DNA of 64,000 nt, taken from the NCBI GenBank assembly GCA_023231475.1, contig JALJEE010001281.1, positions 21,685-85,684 on the forward strand. Direction: 5' to 3'. Below, in pieces: positions 10,113 through 22,812 of the stretch. The stretch is from Seison nebaliae. Its lineage: Eukaryota; Rotifera; Pararotatoria; Seisonacea; Seisonidae. The notes below the pieces were generated by a model. The model was given only the letters and a program-made list of their open reading frames with translations. It was not told the origin of the DNA and ran no database searches. Position 1 is the first letter of the stretch, and the number at the start of each line of letters is the position of its first letter. Made by a program: the position numbers and the translations under genes.

Positions 10113-11712
10113 TTAAGCATAAATTCCATCTTCATCATTATCGAAGTTAATCGTTGGAATGTTCTTCAGAACATTCTCAGAATCTTGAGCGATCTTCATA
10201 CGGAAAGTTTGGAGTGTCTTCAATTTCTCATGAAGATTCAAATTGTCGTCAGTCAAACGCTGAATCTCTCGACGTTCATGCGGTTCTTTCATTCGTTTCT
10301 CTTCCAAGAAAGCTATTCGCTCATCTTTATCAGATATGTCTCTCAATAAACTTTCTTGGAGGGAGACCATCAAATTATTCAATTCTTCAACTCTCAACTT
10401 TTCCGTTTTTTCAATTTGTTTGAAATGGAGAGACATGTCCTGTTGTAATTTGCGAACGACACTAAAAGAGACAATTCCATCGGAAGCCGAACCGTCATTG
10501 TCGTTCATGGAAAGTTTCTTCAATTTCTCCAATTCTTCTTGAAGCGATTTCATTTGACGTTGAATACTTTCAATTTTCTTATCCCGTTTTTCTAATTCTT
10601 TCCGATTCTTTTCCATTTCTTTCTTTTGTTCTACTTCCCGTTCTGCGGTCACATTAAAACTGTCACATAAAGCCGCTTCCAATTCCTCGATACGACGTTC
10701 ACGCTCAGTAATGGTACGTTGTAAATTGCCGTTCGGATCTACTTCCTCTTTCGACATCGGCTCAATTTGTTCTTGTAATTGTTCGATTTTCACTTGAGCC
10801 TTTTCTAACGATTCGACGAGCGAATGATTCTCTTCTCCGAAATCATTCCGTTCCTTCGTCATCGATTGTAACTGATTTTGAAGATTTTGTTTCTCACTCA
10901 TCAACATATCGAATCGAGTGGATATATTCTCTTTCTCGTTGTTCAATAATGAAATTTCATTCGATAACTTCTCATTCTCGTGTGTCAATTGTTCCAATTG
11001 TTCGTTTAAAGAATCATAATTCACCGAGGTAGAACTTAGACAACTTGAAGTATCAGTTATATCTCTTGATATCGCACTATCACTACTACTTGATATGGTG
11101 GTTGGTGTGATTAACGTTCGTTCAGCTTCATCATCCTCCGACGTACACGTTCCATTATCAATCATTTGTACTTTTTTATTTTGTTCTTCATTCTGCTGTT
11201 GTTGTTGTTGTTGATGATGATGTTGTTGATGATGATGTTGTAATTGATACCAAGCATCATTGTTGTTATTGTTGTTATTATTATTATCTTCATCGCGACA
11301 ACCAGTAATGAATTGTTGTCGTTGTTGATGATTCTCTTGTTGGAGACGAATTATTTGTTGTTGCAACTCTTGTATTTGTTGTTGAGCGGCATGCGCTTCT
11401 CGTTCACGTTCGTCACGAAGAACATCATAAGATGAAACACATTCATTGATATGTCTCTCCTTTTCCAATAACTTCTGTTGTAATTGTTTCACTTGAGTAT
11501 CCTTCGCTGTCAATTCTCGATGAAGACGAACAATTTCTTGTTCGAATTGATTAATCTTTTGTTGATGTAATCGATTCGTATTCGATCGCATCGATTGTGA
11601 TAATTGATCATTCTTCTCAATATCTTCTCAATTGAATGAAATTTGAATAATGTAAATTAGTTGTAAAATATTAACCTGATTCCAATTTATTTTGTTTATT
11701 ATCATTCAACGA

Positions 11713-11746
<34 letters not shown>

Positions 11747-14700
11747 GAGGAAATAGATTGAGATTCATTATTATTCAATTTCACCAGATCATCATTCGAC
11801 GAATATTTATTTAATTGCTGTTGTTGTTGCTGTTGGACTTGTTGTTGTTGTTGTTGTTGCTGTTGTAATATTTCCAGACTTGATGCCATTATTTGTTGTT
11901 GATTGTTACTGGTAGATAAGGCATTGATTGCTGATCGTAATTGATGTTGCAATTCTTCTCGTTGTCGAATGACGAGATGTAATTCATTCTGTAATTGTCG
12001 AACCTCTTCCGAGCATTTCTCCGCTTCAAATCTCCATTTATCAGCTTCTTCACCATGATCCGAATGTTGTGCTAATAACACAGCCGTCCTAGTACTCTAA
12101 TAAGAAATGGGTTGAAAAATTTTAAAAGGAGAAAAATGAAATTCACCTCCTCAATTCGTTGTTTGAGATGATTATGATGTTTCTGAGCTTGAAGGATCTG
12201 TTCCTGTAATAGAGAAGTTCTCGTTCTCACATGATGTAATTCCTGTTCTCTATCTTGGAGTTGCTCTTCCAAATTTTCGATTTTTCTTTGCATCACTGCT
12301 ATCTTACGGTCTAAATTACGATTTCAATTATGATCAAATCGAATTGAGGAAAATTAACCTTTTATTTCCAAATGATCACGCAATTCAACGATTTCCGTTT
12401 CTCGTTGAAATTTCTCGATTTGAATTGCTTGAATATTCTGATTTTTTTGTTCGATCAATGTATCTTTCTCTCGAACTCGTAATCGAATATCATTCACTTC
12501 TCCTTGAATAATATCAGCTTGTTGTTCTCGATTATGGATCGCTTCTTTCAACACCGACACATAATGTTGTAGATCGTTCTCCTTACTATCCAGTGCTTCA
12601 ATTTTCGTTGATAATGCCATCACTTCTCTTTCCTTCTTCATCAGACAACATTTCACGTTTTCATGCTGAAAACAATTTCATTAAACAGTTTAAATAATTA
12701 GAAAGAAAGAGATTCTAAACTTTCTCTTTCCAATATTTCTCCATGTTTCTCAGTTGTATCAATTGCATATTAAGCGAACTCTCATCTAAACTAGTTAATT
12801 CGTTATCTAAAATATCAAAAAGATTGTTTCCAAACGAGAAATTAATGAATAAAGAATGAACCTTCGAGACCAAATGCTGAATGTAAAGTCAATTTGGAGA
12901 TTGATTGACAATTCGAATTATTGTTTAGATTAAGTTTCTGGAATGTTTGTAATTCGCGATGGGATTCGATCAATTGTTGTTGTGTGTCGGCAAGCTTCTG
13001 TGTCAGTTTATTCTCCTTATCGCTATGTAGATCAACCAATTGTTTCATCTATCACACCAAGAAGATTGGTTTAATTAAATTTAATGAAAAATCGGAACTT
13101 GTGATTCGTATTGTCGTTGTCGATCTTGGCACGATTGAACGATGCCTTGAACAGTGGACAATTGCGATTCGAGAACTTGAATTTTTGCATCTTTATTTTG
13201 CAGGAGATGTTGGTAACCATCAACATTTTGCATGTTATTTTGCAATAATTTCAGCGCATCGGATTGCGCGCGATATTCCTCTAATAATTTTTGAGCACTT
13301 TGTAATTCCTATTAGAATTTTCATAATTCATGCACATAATTCAAAGGAGAAAATTTGAACCTTTTCGATATGTAACATCTCTTCTGCTTTCTCCTTGATC
13401 GTCGCCTTAATTTGAGGTGATTGTTGCTCAAGTTCCTTTTCATTTACACAACCATTCTCCAACTTAATAAGTTCGATCTATTAATAAAAAATTATCGATT
13501 TAAAAAAAGTTTTATTTATAATTATATATAAATGATGACGAATTAAAATAATTACTGGAATAATCATTCAATCATTCTGAGAATTAACTATTAGTTAAAC
13601 TAGTAGTAGAAACATACATTTCATTTCCTAATAAATCCATCTTATTCATCTCACAACTTTATTTTCACAAATTTCTCACATACCGTCAAATATTAACCTA
13701 ACGAAAATGCTCCCAACAATGTTCCCCAAACAATTCTCATTGATAAGATGATTGATAAGTAGATTTCGATTGAAAATGATTTTTATAAAAAATTTAATAA
13801 TTTTTGTTTATTCTAATATCGACATTTCTCTAACAAGTAGAGATTTTGCATTCTTTTTTTCCCTTCACCATATACATCATGATGATTAGAATAAATGTCT
13901 TTTCCGTATCTGTGTCCTATTATCAGAAATGACAATAATTTCTCTTTATTATTTTCTTCTATAAAAATGTTATTTTGTAATAAATTCCTTCTACGTAGAT
14001 ACACTGACGATGATGATCAATCGAATGACATATGTACATTGGTAGTGGAACTAATAATGGAAATTATCCATTTTATTATGGAAATAAATATTTATTTTTT
14101 ATTTCTTTTCCCTCAAATTTTTCCCCAATATATCAATACTATATTTCTTTCAAATATTTTCTTCCTTTTCCCAATCACATCGTCATAATGATACAACATT
14201 ATTTGTATCATTATCAATATATTATCATTATCTGTGCATACAAATGGCTTAATGCATAAGTGCATCATATATGCAGAGGAACTGCACATAATTCATTATA
14301 TAATTGATCGATTGAATCAAAGAAACGGAGCAGACAACATCACTACTTTCGTAAGTTATAGGTGACAATAAAATACGTTGTTCAGCGCACAAGATCTACA
14401 CACGATGGAAGTATAGTTGGTGTGTATACTATGAAAGTACAGGTCATGAAACGATAGATATACAGGATTATTTCATCGAGTTTATGGAGATCAATATCGA
14501 AAATAAAATTTTCAAATAAATGCCAACACAATTGGTAACCTAATATAGATCATTCTGATGAATAACATAGATTCTTATCGTATAAGATTGGATATATTCC
14601 TCTCTCCACTTCCACATGTTTAAGTGACACGGTTAACGAACTGAACAAAGTGTCGCCGTAACGAATTGAAAGAATGGACTTTAATATAATAAAGAACAAA

Positions 14701-17700
14701 AATATTCTCTCCGTACGTCATCTCCTTCACTCACAATAAGTTGATGATAATCATGATTATTATTATTATTATTATGACGATGATGATGATGATGATGATG
14801 CACTCCTCCATTAATTGATTGGAATATAATCATTATTTTTATTAACATAGTATTGCGTGATTATTCCAGCCATATTTCTTTATTCCCTTCTGATATTTCA
14901 TACTTAATTAATTTAGTGAGTAAATGATTCTTTGCAATTATTCTGTTTCTCATTTGTTAGATTTGAACGGAAATCCAATATCCTAACAAACTCGCCCATG
15001 AACATCGAGTACTTTGTACGATTGGTGGATCTTTGTAGAAATATTAATTGGAATGTTCCACTCTGACTTCCACATTTCCATTGTCAACGAATATCGACAT
15101 AAATAATTTCTGCATATGAATTTCGTACTCTAAATTCATGTTTTTCTAAATAATCAATAGCCGATCGATTCGTTTAGAGGAATCGGTAAAAATAACAGAA
15201 TCCCAATAAGCACTCATCTTTGACTACGTCGAAATATCGATTGAACAAATCTTATTATTTTGGACAAATTATTTGGAGAGAATTTTAAACGAAAAGAAAA
15301 TTTTAAATGAGTTCCTCTCACTAAATTGTTGTGAAAAGAAATAGTGAAGAAAGTATTGGAAGGAGCGAGAAGGAGAAGGAAAGGAATAGAGAAATTTCAA
15401 AAACAAAAATTTACTAACTGGAATACCTTGCTTATTCAATAAATCGAGAAGATGTTTGATACTTTTATCTCGTGTCTCAAGTGTTTGTCTTTGTGTCTCA
15501 ATGAAAACTTCGAGCTGATTAATAGTTTCTCGCAATAATTCTGCTTCTTCATTTAACTCATCCATCGATTTTCCTTCACATACATTCATCTTAAGATTTT
15601 CGTTATTTTTTACCAGTTTCTGTTGTTGTTTCTCATGATATTGTTGATGGTGATGATGATGATGATGATGATGAAGTTTATTATCTTTTGTTTTCACTTT
15701 CATTTTAGATGATTGATTATCTTCGTTAATATTCTTGTTTGGAATGATGGAATCTAAAGATTGGTTGTCGTTACAAATATTGTGCTGACTGGCCGCTGTG
15801 AAGCGGGTAAGCTCTTTTGTCATCTCATTGATACGTAATAATAGAACCTGTAATTGTGTTTCCAAAAAGAGAATGAAGATCAGAGAAATTAAAATTTGTG
15901 TGTTTCAGATCGAAGAAGAATCTGTTATTGGAACAATTCGAATTTAATGAAATGTGAATAAAGATAAAATGGATTAACAAGAAATTCTCATTCGCCTTAA
16001 ACTATAAAATCCTTTTCTCTCAAAAATACCGTTATGAAAAATATAAATGGACAACATACATTTCCAATCGAATTAATGATGTGAATGGATTGTTGAGGAA
16101 TGAAATGGAATGAATATAATGAATTATCCTAAGCATTTCCTTCAGATATTTGAGTCTACATGATACGCCATTAATCTTCTCGGGAAAGAACCTTTGTTGG
16201 CGCGGACGATTTTCCCTTCCTTATTCCTCAGAGGCAATTCATTCATCTTATCCGTAAATATTTAGAATAATCATCATTCTCCTAAATAATTTGTCAATGA
16301 GAAATTTCTATGGAAAATAATCTTTCATTTCACGCATGTCATTCGTAGATATTCGGTTTTAGCTATCGTATTATTATTAATATTTTTACAATTTATTATT
16401 ATACCTCCCAACAATTCATTTCTTAATCAAATTTTACCAAATTAATCATGTTCATATCAAACGGATCCAATCGGAAATATTCACCAAATTAAAGACATAT
16501 ATTTCCCACAAACTTTCTCCATTCTACAATTTCGGTCCGAACACCTTCATTTTCTTCTTAATCTTCTTTCCAACTATTTACCTATGCTTTCCACTGGCGA
16601 GTGAGATGCCAATAGTTTTAAATTTCGGAAATGAATTTTATGAAATTCGAATTCATCACCCGAAAGTTGAGGTGTGTTCTGTATATTCGGATGATGCATG
16701 TAAATTGCGTGAATTGTCGATTGTTTTCCACTCTCACTAGTCACAAGTGTTGAATGAATTATATTAAATTTCTCATATGAAATGGAATACATCTGATAAG
16801 ATTTCTGAAGTAGATGAATTGGAGAGGTTGGTCTTCCTTCGAGAGAATGTCTAATCATCAAGAGAAGAAAACCTCAGTCATGAATATAGAAGAACTAGGT
16901 TGGACAAAGTTTAAGGTGAAGTTCTTATTATTCATTCATTGTTCTTTCATTACTAATAATTGTGATTATACATATCTCACATACCTTAACTCTACAACTC
17001 CCATTTATTATGATGATATGACGCACGTAATGATAGTTTATTCGGTATCATATCTTACATATTAGCAGTAATGATTTGCTCATAAAATAATTTATATGAC
17101 GTTTGTATTCATATGCAAAGTCTTTATTTATATTCTCTTCATAGTTCGGCCTTTTTTTCCGCTAGAACTCCTGCTTCGTCATTCTATCGCGCTACCATGT
17201 CCACGGAGCGACATGTACGTAAAAACTTGTAAGTCATATCAGTTGGGAGGAGGGATGGAGAAACATACAGAAAGAAAGTTTTTTTTTGTCTTCGCTCGTT
17301 CTACTTCTTTCATTGACACATGTGCAACAATCCGTAATATGTACATCCGTCAAACATATAAATTTTTGTAAAAAACGAAAGTTTCTTCCAACAATATTAT
17401 AAGAAAAGTCGTTCGGTTACACATGAGCATTTGGGAGAAGAATTACGATTATACATAAATTTACATTTACTTCTTATAATATTAAATAATTTATTATTAT
17501 TATAACAATATTGAGATTCCACTGAACGATTCTCATCGTTCTTCGCAAATGGGAAATTGTTAGATTCGTTTTCTCTCTCTTTCTCCTTCATTCCATTCCC
17601 GGTCGCATATACATCGAGCACTCAGCTCAAATAATGATTATGAATTAACGATTGAGGAAGCAGTCGTATGAACAATGGGAGCATGTATATGAGAATTGAC

Positions 17701-20700
17701 ATTTTTCACATCCATCTCCCTTAGAAAAAACAGATTTCTAATTTGAAAATTCGACGAAGATTTCATTTGAAAATTAATCATCTCAATTTACATCCGAATG
17801 AGATGAGAATGGAGAAGTTTCGGCTTGTTCATGTCAAAGTATTATTCGGTCCACTTTTCATCCCACTTAACCTACAACATCTCCTGTCTGTCTCCTGCTT
17901 GATGGCAGGATGGTGAAGTAAATATGAAGTACGATTGAAGCTTCTCATAACTTCCTCCATCAATCCCAGTTGCGACATGCATCAACTCTCGTTCTTTCAT
18001 TACGAGTTGGCCTTCTTTCTTTCCTTTCACTTCGACATTCCGTTTAACGCCATCCTTTCAGTGTAAACAATTCTGCAAACAACTTCACTAAATAACAACC
18101 AAATTAGAATTATGGACAAAATTCATCCGCTAATTCGTCTCTTGGTCACAATTTGTATCTTTCTTTCTCCGATACAACTTCTTATTGACAACTTAATTAC
18201 GACCAGTGAACCGGTCAACTAGTTTAATGGACAGTTGATCAATTCGTTTGTAATTTCCTTTTCGACATTTCATCATTGTCATTCGGGTGAAATAATTTGG
18301 AGTTTGACTAACCTCCGTTTGGGAGAGAAGAGATTTGTTGACATTCACTTTTCCCCGACGTGTTCTTCGAATGATTTGTGTTGTTAATGGGATTAGATTA
18401 GGGAAATTAATTAAATTCTCATTAAAATTCATCAACATGTTACTTAAAACGATGATGCTGATGAGGAGGAGGAGGAGGAGAGAATGTTGAAACTTATTGG
18501 AAAATATGAACTGGTGACGGATAAGAGAAAGAAACGAAACAAGGAAATAACGAATTGATTTGTTCAATCAATTTTTCAGATTAACAACTTTTAGATATCA
18601 TTGTTAGACTAGGGAATAATATGAGTGAACCATGAATTCATAATATTCATATGTAGGAAGGAGAGTGAAGTTGTTGATTGTGAGAAATTTCCTTTTTTCA
18701 AGTCTACTATGTCTGATGTAATAAGAAATCTTACAATAATTAATGATTCTTCTAAATAACGAATGTTGAGTTGAAAAAGAAAAGGAAATGATTCTGAACG
18801 AGAATAGGTTAAATTGGACAAGTTAATGAAATGGGACATGGAGAAAGTTGAATAAGTTTTAATAAAAAAAATTGGATTGATATTTGAGTAGATTGAATTA
18901 TTGATGCTTGAAACTGGTCAGCTATTCAATAATAATTCACTTCGATACTCTTCTAATGAACAATGAGAGAGAATCTCACTAGAAATTATATTCTACCATT
19001 TTTTTTTCTTTTCAATCTTTTCATGCATAATTTGTGCAACGACTAATTTTTGATATTAATCATTCCTTCGACTTATACCCAATATAAATATTTCGTATTA
19101 TTCCAATTCTTTTCCAACAACAACAAGAAAAAGAAAAAATAAAATAATGTTGAAATTGAATAATTAGATTATATTAACTATAACAAAAAAAAGAAATCTA
19201 AAACAAAGAAGAAAATTAATTTCAATAAATATTTTTATCAACATCAAGAGACTTGTATAATTCTCCAAGAACTGTATTAATGTAACCAATGGCGACGATG
19301 GACTTCTTCGTCTTCGAGCTATATGATTTTACATAACCGTTTTCTGATATTAAGGTCCGAGAGTCAATTAATCGACGTGGTTCTAATCATCTTTTTTCAT
19401 TATCATTAATGAATAATGGAGATGTGAATGGTTGGATGAGAAGATTGGCATGATACATAAGAATAATCGTCAACCATTTTAATGATCATTCACAATATCG
19501 TTCCTGATATTTCCTTTTCGGCGTGTTGGGAATAGAAATTTCTCTCGAGTGCTCCCCTAATACTTCAGCACAACACTAACAACATCAGTCGATTTCCAAA
19601 TAACTCAGATTATCAACTACTTTAGTTACGATGTGGAGTAAAGGAATTTGTTTGATTTTGTGACTTGAATAATTTGAGAATTGACGTCATTCAACGATCG
19701 ACTACAATCGACGAGAAGACAAATCATAATAACAACCTTTGCGTACTACCAAAAATACTTTCAAATTTACGAACAAACAATTTCCACTAATAGGAACAGT
19801 CGAACGAGACATTTTCCCGGAAATTACAATGAGAAAAAATGTTCGAGCTAAAAAAAAATTCGATAAAAAACATAAACTAGATAAAACTAGTGATTCACTT
19901 TTGTTGTAAATTAAACGAAGTTTAAAAAATGAAATTTGAAGAACGAGAGCAATTGGGAGTAAATCAATTTAAAGGATTGAATTACAATTTTAAATGATTC
20001 ATTCGTTCGACATTATTCGTATTAGAATAATGTTCATGTTTTTTCCACGCCATAAATGACGTCAAATAAATTTTGTTCGTAGAAAATGCAAAATTGAATA
20101 GAAATTCGTTCACTTCTCTAAAGGAGGTTCTTTTCCGATTCTGATAAATTAAATGAGTATAACTTCAATCCACCTTCAATCCTGGAGGGTGGAGAAGAAA
20201 AATTTTGTAGATTTTCTCAAAACTGAAAAATTTTCCAAAATATTTTCTATAACTATCTAATTTCGAAATTCATTCGTCTATCGATAGAACTTACGATCGA
20301 TAATAAAATCAATTGGTCAGAATTCTTTCATAATAATATCATAAAATTCTTTCGAAATTGTTTTCTGGTGGGACAATGTACCTAAGGTAGTTAGTGTTAA
20401 ATTGGGAAGAATGTGAATTGTATTCGTTTCCGTAGAAAGGGTGATAACAGATATAGAGCCAGTTATTCCTTCTAATCGAGAGATTGATCGTTTGGAATGC
20501 AGGAATGAGAGTATGATAGTGGAGAATAAAATAGATCTTTGGAGTGAAGCATAAAAATGGATAAGTAATCGATTCGAGTAAAAGGAGAGTTCGAATGTAA
20601 GGGAATTTGGAAAACAGGACACTTGAACGAAAGAATGGAGTCGATAAAATTAGATATACGTACAGTTGGATGGAGAGAAGGAGATATAAATCGAATGAAC

Positions 20701-21306
20701 AAAGTTCTCCCAACGATCGAGTAGTAGAAGAGGATGGGAGACAATACTGACGAAGAATACTACTACTACTACTACGACTACGACTGTTGGTAGTAGTAGT
20801 GTTGTAAGAATTCCTTGTCAAACAGAAACGACAATAAAGGGGGGCCAAATGTAGTGGAGGACGAGAAAGGAGTAGAAATGGAAGCAACCAAGGATGATAG
20901 ATGGCATCTGAGAGGAGAATTAAAAGAAAAGGAAGAAAGAAAGAAAAAATGTTGATCGAATGAGAATGTATCGTTAATTTAAAAATCTATTTTCATTTGC
21001 CGTTTTTCACACTGATTATTACAATAATCCGATTAATAAAATGAAGAAGAAAAAAAGGAAAACTAACTCGTTTCTCTTCGTTTAATTCACTTAATTTATC
21101 GGTCACTATTATCGTCTTAATGGTTTCCTCTTTTATTTCGTTACGTTTGCGACGCAATTCTGGACTCCAGTAGTTTTGAATACTATCGATATTGTGCGCT
21201 AGTCGTTTGCCCAAAACATTTGATTGATGATGAAGAGCATCAATTTCGCTCTTCATCTCACTTGTCATCATTCGACATTTCTTCGATGTACATACGTCAT
21301 CGTTAT
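10113..21306 (-). CDS. ERC: ERC/ELKS/CAST presynaptic active-zone scaffold (core part)
   Basis: Ten phase-consistent exons: 21068-21306, 15419-15847, 13361-13477, 13099-13308, 12862-13048, 12721-12806, 12359-12665, 12147-12310, 11676-12096 and 10113-11626, about 1,225 residues. Three segments identify the family: SIQNYWSPELRRKR (ELKS SIKTFWSPELKKER), ETQRQTLETRDKSIKHLL (ETQKQTLNARDESIKKLL) and AVMQRKIENLEEQLQDREQEL. The C-terminus DEDGIYA matches the DEEGIWA tail of ERC proteins that binds the RIM PDZ domain. Nearly all of it is coiled coil. ERC organises vesicle release sites and cortical microtubule docking. Insertions include a His9 tract and several glutamine-rich stretches. All short introns are 47-60 nt except 1.9 kb and 5.2 kb ones near the 5' side. 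The true 5' end lies upstream. Confidence 0.93.
11183..11220 (-). repeat. CAA/CAT repeat coding Gln/His tract in ERC
   Basis: In-frame CAA and CAT codons encode a mixed His and Gln run in the last ERC exon. Length variation between individuals is likely. Confidence 0.7.
11712..11875 (-). repeat. Poly-glutamine tracts in ERC exon 9
   Basis: Two CAA-rich blocks, at about 11712-11740 and 11814-11870, encode runs of 7 to 9 glutamines separated by an Asn/Ser/Leu-rich spacer. They interrupt the coiled coil. Confidence 0.75.
13478..15418 (-). other. 1.9 kb intron of ERC
   Basis: Starts GTTAGT at 15418 and ends ATTAATAG before 13477, phase 0 on both sides. It contains ATT and GAT microsatellites (about 14755-14801) and some ATGCA-like palindromic sequence near 14240-14300. 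No nested gene is visible. Confidence 0.7.
14755..14801. repeat. Adjacent (ATT)n and (GAT)n microsatellites
   Basis: An ATT run directly followed, after GAC, by a GAT run, inside the 1.9 kb ERC intron. Confidence 0.9.
15647..15675 (-). repeat. CAT repeat coding a His9 tract in ERC
   Basis: In-frame CAT codons give nine histidines followed by a Gln-rich stretch, N-terminal to the conserved ETQRQTL helix. Confidence 0.85.
15848..21067 (-). other. 5.2 kb intron of ERC, unusually long for this locus
   Basis: Donor GTTAGT at 21067 and acceptor TTACAG before 15847 join NEEKR to VLLLRINEM in phase 0. Most other introns in the window are about 50 nt. The intron has several open frames on the minus strand, such as 20339-20887 and 18193-18567, that are Ser/Leu/Phe-rich because the plus strand is purine-rich. 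None has a recognisable domain. An alternative promoter or exon here is possible. Confidence 0.65.
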
Positions 21307-21576
21307 CTAAGGAGAAAGAAGAAATCAATTATCTGCTTCTCAATGAGCACAGTGTCTTGTTGCATAACTCATCATCTCCTCTTTAACTTCGTTCAACAGT
21401 TCGTTTAGTAAGATTTGATAAGAAAACAATCCAAAAAATTAATTAGAAATTTTCCTCTTACGATTAACTCAAATATTATTCCCTGTTATCCTAATTGTTT
21501 TTTTTTTATCATCACCATCATCATGACTATCGAGTGAAGGATGTTCATCTCACTAAATTCATTCTCACTTAAATTA

Positions 21577-22812
21577 TTATTCGATAAGGAAATATTGATT
21601 AGAAGGAAAAGAAGAATAATAACAATGATATCTCATATCGTCCGTTTGGACTAAACTGGCCGTTGTTGGTCGTTTTTTCGTATTGTTATTTTTTCTCGTT
21701 AATATCGTGGGTAATATGGTCGAGGGAATATTTGAATCATCTCCACTTCTCAATCTTGTTGTTGTTGTTGTTGTCGATTCTTCTTCAGTGTTCTTCTTTC
21801 TTTCTGATCCGATGGATGCATGAGAGAAAGATGGTAAATGATTGATCAATTCAGCTCGATCAGCTTGTAACATTTCTTCTTTTCGTTTTTGTAATTTGCT
21901 TCGTTGTTCGTGAAGGAATTGTTGGATGTTCGTCGACAACAAATAATGAAGTTCATTGATGAGATTTGATTGTTGATTAATTTCGTTGATATTCTCATTG
22001 TTTCCCATTAACTTATTCTCCGATGATGGTTGTTGTGTTGAATCGATTTCAGTTATAACATAATCCGAAGTGTTGTTCATTTGAATTGATTCATTTTTGA
22101 TGTGATGAGTAGTTGATGTAAGAATGGGAATATTGGGAGTATTTGTCGTCGTTTGAATGATAGAGGAGGGAGAAGATGATGAAGATAATTGAGTAGAAAT
22201 ATTCGATATGAAATTTAAATTCGACGAATGATTCATGTGATGTTGATGAGTTAATGTGAAGAGTTGGGTTGGTGTAGTCATCTCATCAAAGAATCGACTT
22301 CGATTCTTTTGCTCTTCGATCTCACTCAATTTCACATCCTCCTCATCATCATCCTCCTTTTTCTTCCGTCCCTTATTCTCTAACAAGTTCTCCGTCGGAT
22401 GTGGCAAACGTGTAATATCCATCGCATTACTCTGTACATTATCATTATGTTTCGTCGTTATTGTTGTTGTTGTTGTTGTTCTTGTGGTTATTGTTGTTGT
22501 TGAATTGTTAGAAGAGGAAGTTAGCATTATATTGGATGAAGAAGCGTTATCGATGGAATTGGATATTAATTTAGAATTAAGTTCATTTTTATCTATTTTC
22601 CATTCGCGTGCCTCTTCTTGATGATTTGGTTGATTTGATAATGATGATGAACGAAAGATTAGTGATTGTAAATCAGAAATCTTCCTCAAATCCTTATCGT
22701 CCTGCTCATGAAATTTTAACAACTTCTCCTCTCCAATACATTCCACCTCTCCATATTTGTGATGTTCTTGTGAATTATTCTCGATTCCATTGATATTCAT
22801 TGTGTCATCTAA
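21577..22812 (-). CDS. Large low-complexity exon, probable part of the ERC N-terminal region
   Basis: About 400 codons, open from an acceptor CCCATTAG just before 22812 to a stop at 21577. Composition is Ser/Thr/Asn-rich with a poly-Thr run. Near its C-terminal side is one helical segment (NELHYLLSTNIQQFLHEQRS). The acceptor phase (1) matches the acceptor phase of the ERC exon at 21306, and GTT donors in phase 1 exist near 21625 and 21658. I infer that it is spliced to ERC. It could instead be a separate gene ending at 21577. No known domain is recognised. Confidence 0.5.
   Translation of the reverse strand, partial: LDDTMNINGIENNSQEHHKYGEVECIGEEKLLKFHEQDDKDLRKISDLQSLIFRSSSLSNQPNHQEEAREWKIDKNELNSKLISNSIDNASSSNIMLTSSSNNSTTTITTRTTTTTTITTKHNDNVQSNAMDITRLPHPTENLLENKGRKKKEDDDEEDVKLSEIEEQKNRSRFFDEMTTPTQLFTLTHQHHMNHSSNLNFISNISTQLSSSSSPSSIIQTTTNTPNIPILTSTTHHIKNESIQMNNTSDYVITEIDSTQQPSSENKLMGNNENINEINQQSNLINELHYLLSTNIQQFLHEQRSKLQKRKEEMLQADRAELINHLPSFSHASIGSERKKNTEEESTTTTTTRLRSGDDSNIPSTILPTILTRKNNNTKKRPTTASLVQTDDMRYHCYYSSFPSNQYFLIE

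Noticed and set aside
20339-20887. A 182-codon minus-strand frame in the ERC intron
   Set aside because: Ser/Leu/Tyr/Phe-rich composition follows from a purine-rich opposite strand and a trinucleotide repeat. No domain, no splice-supported neighbours, and several overlapping frames are equally open.
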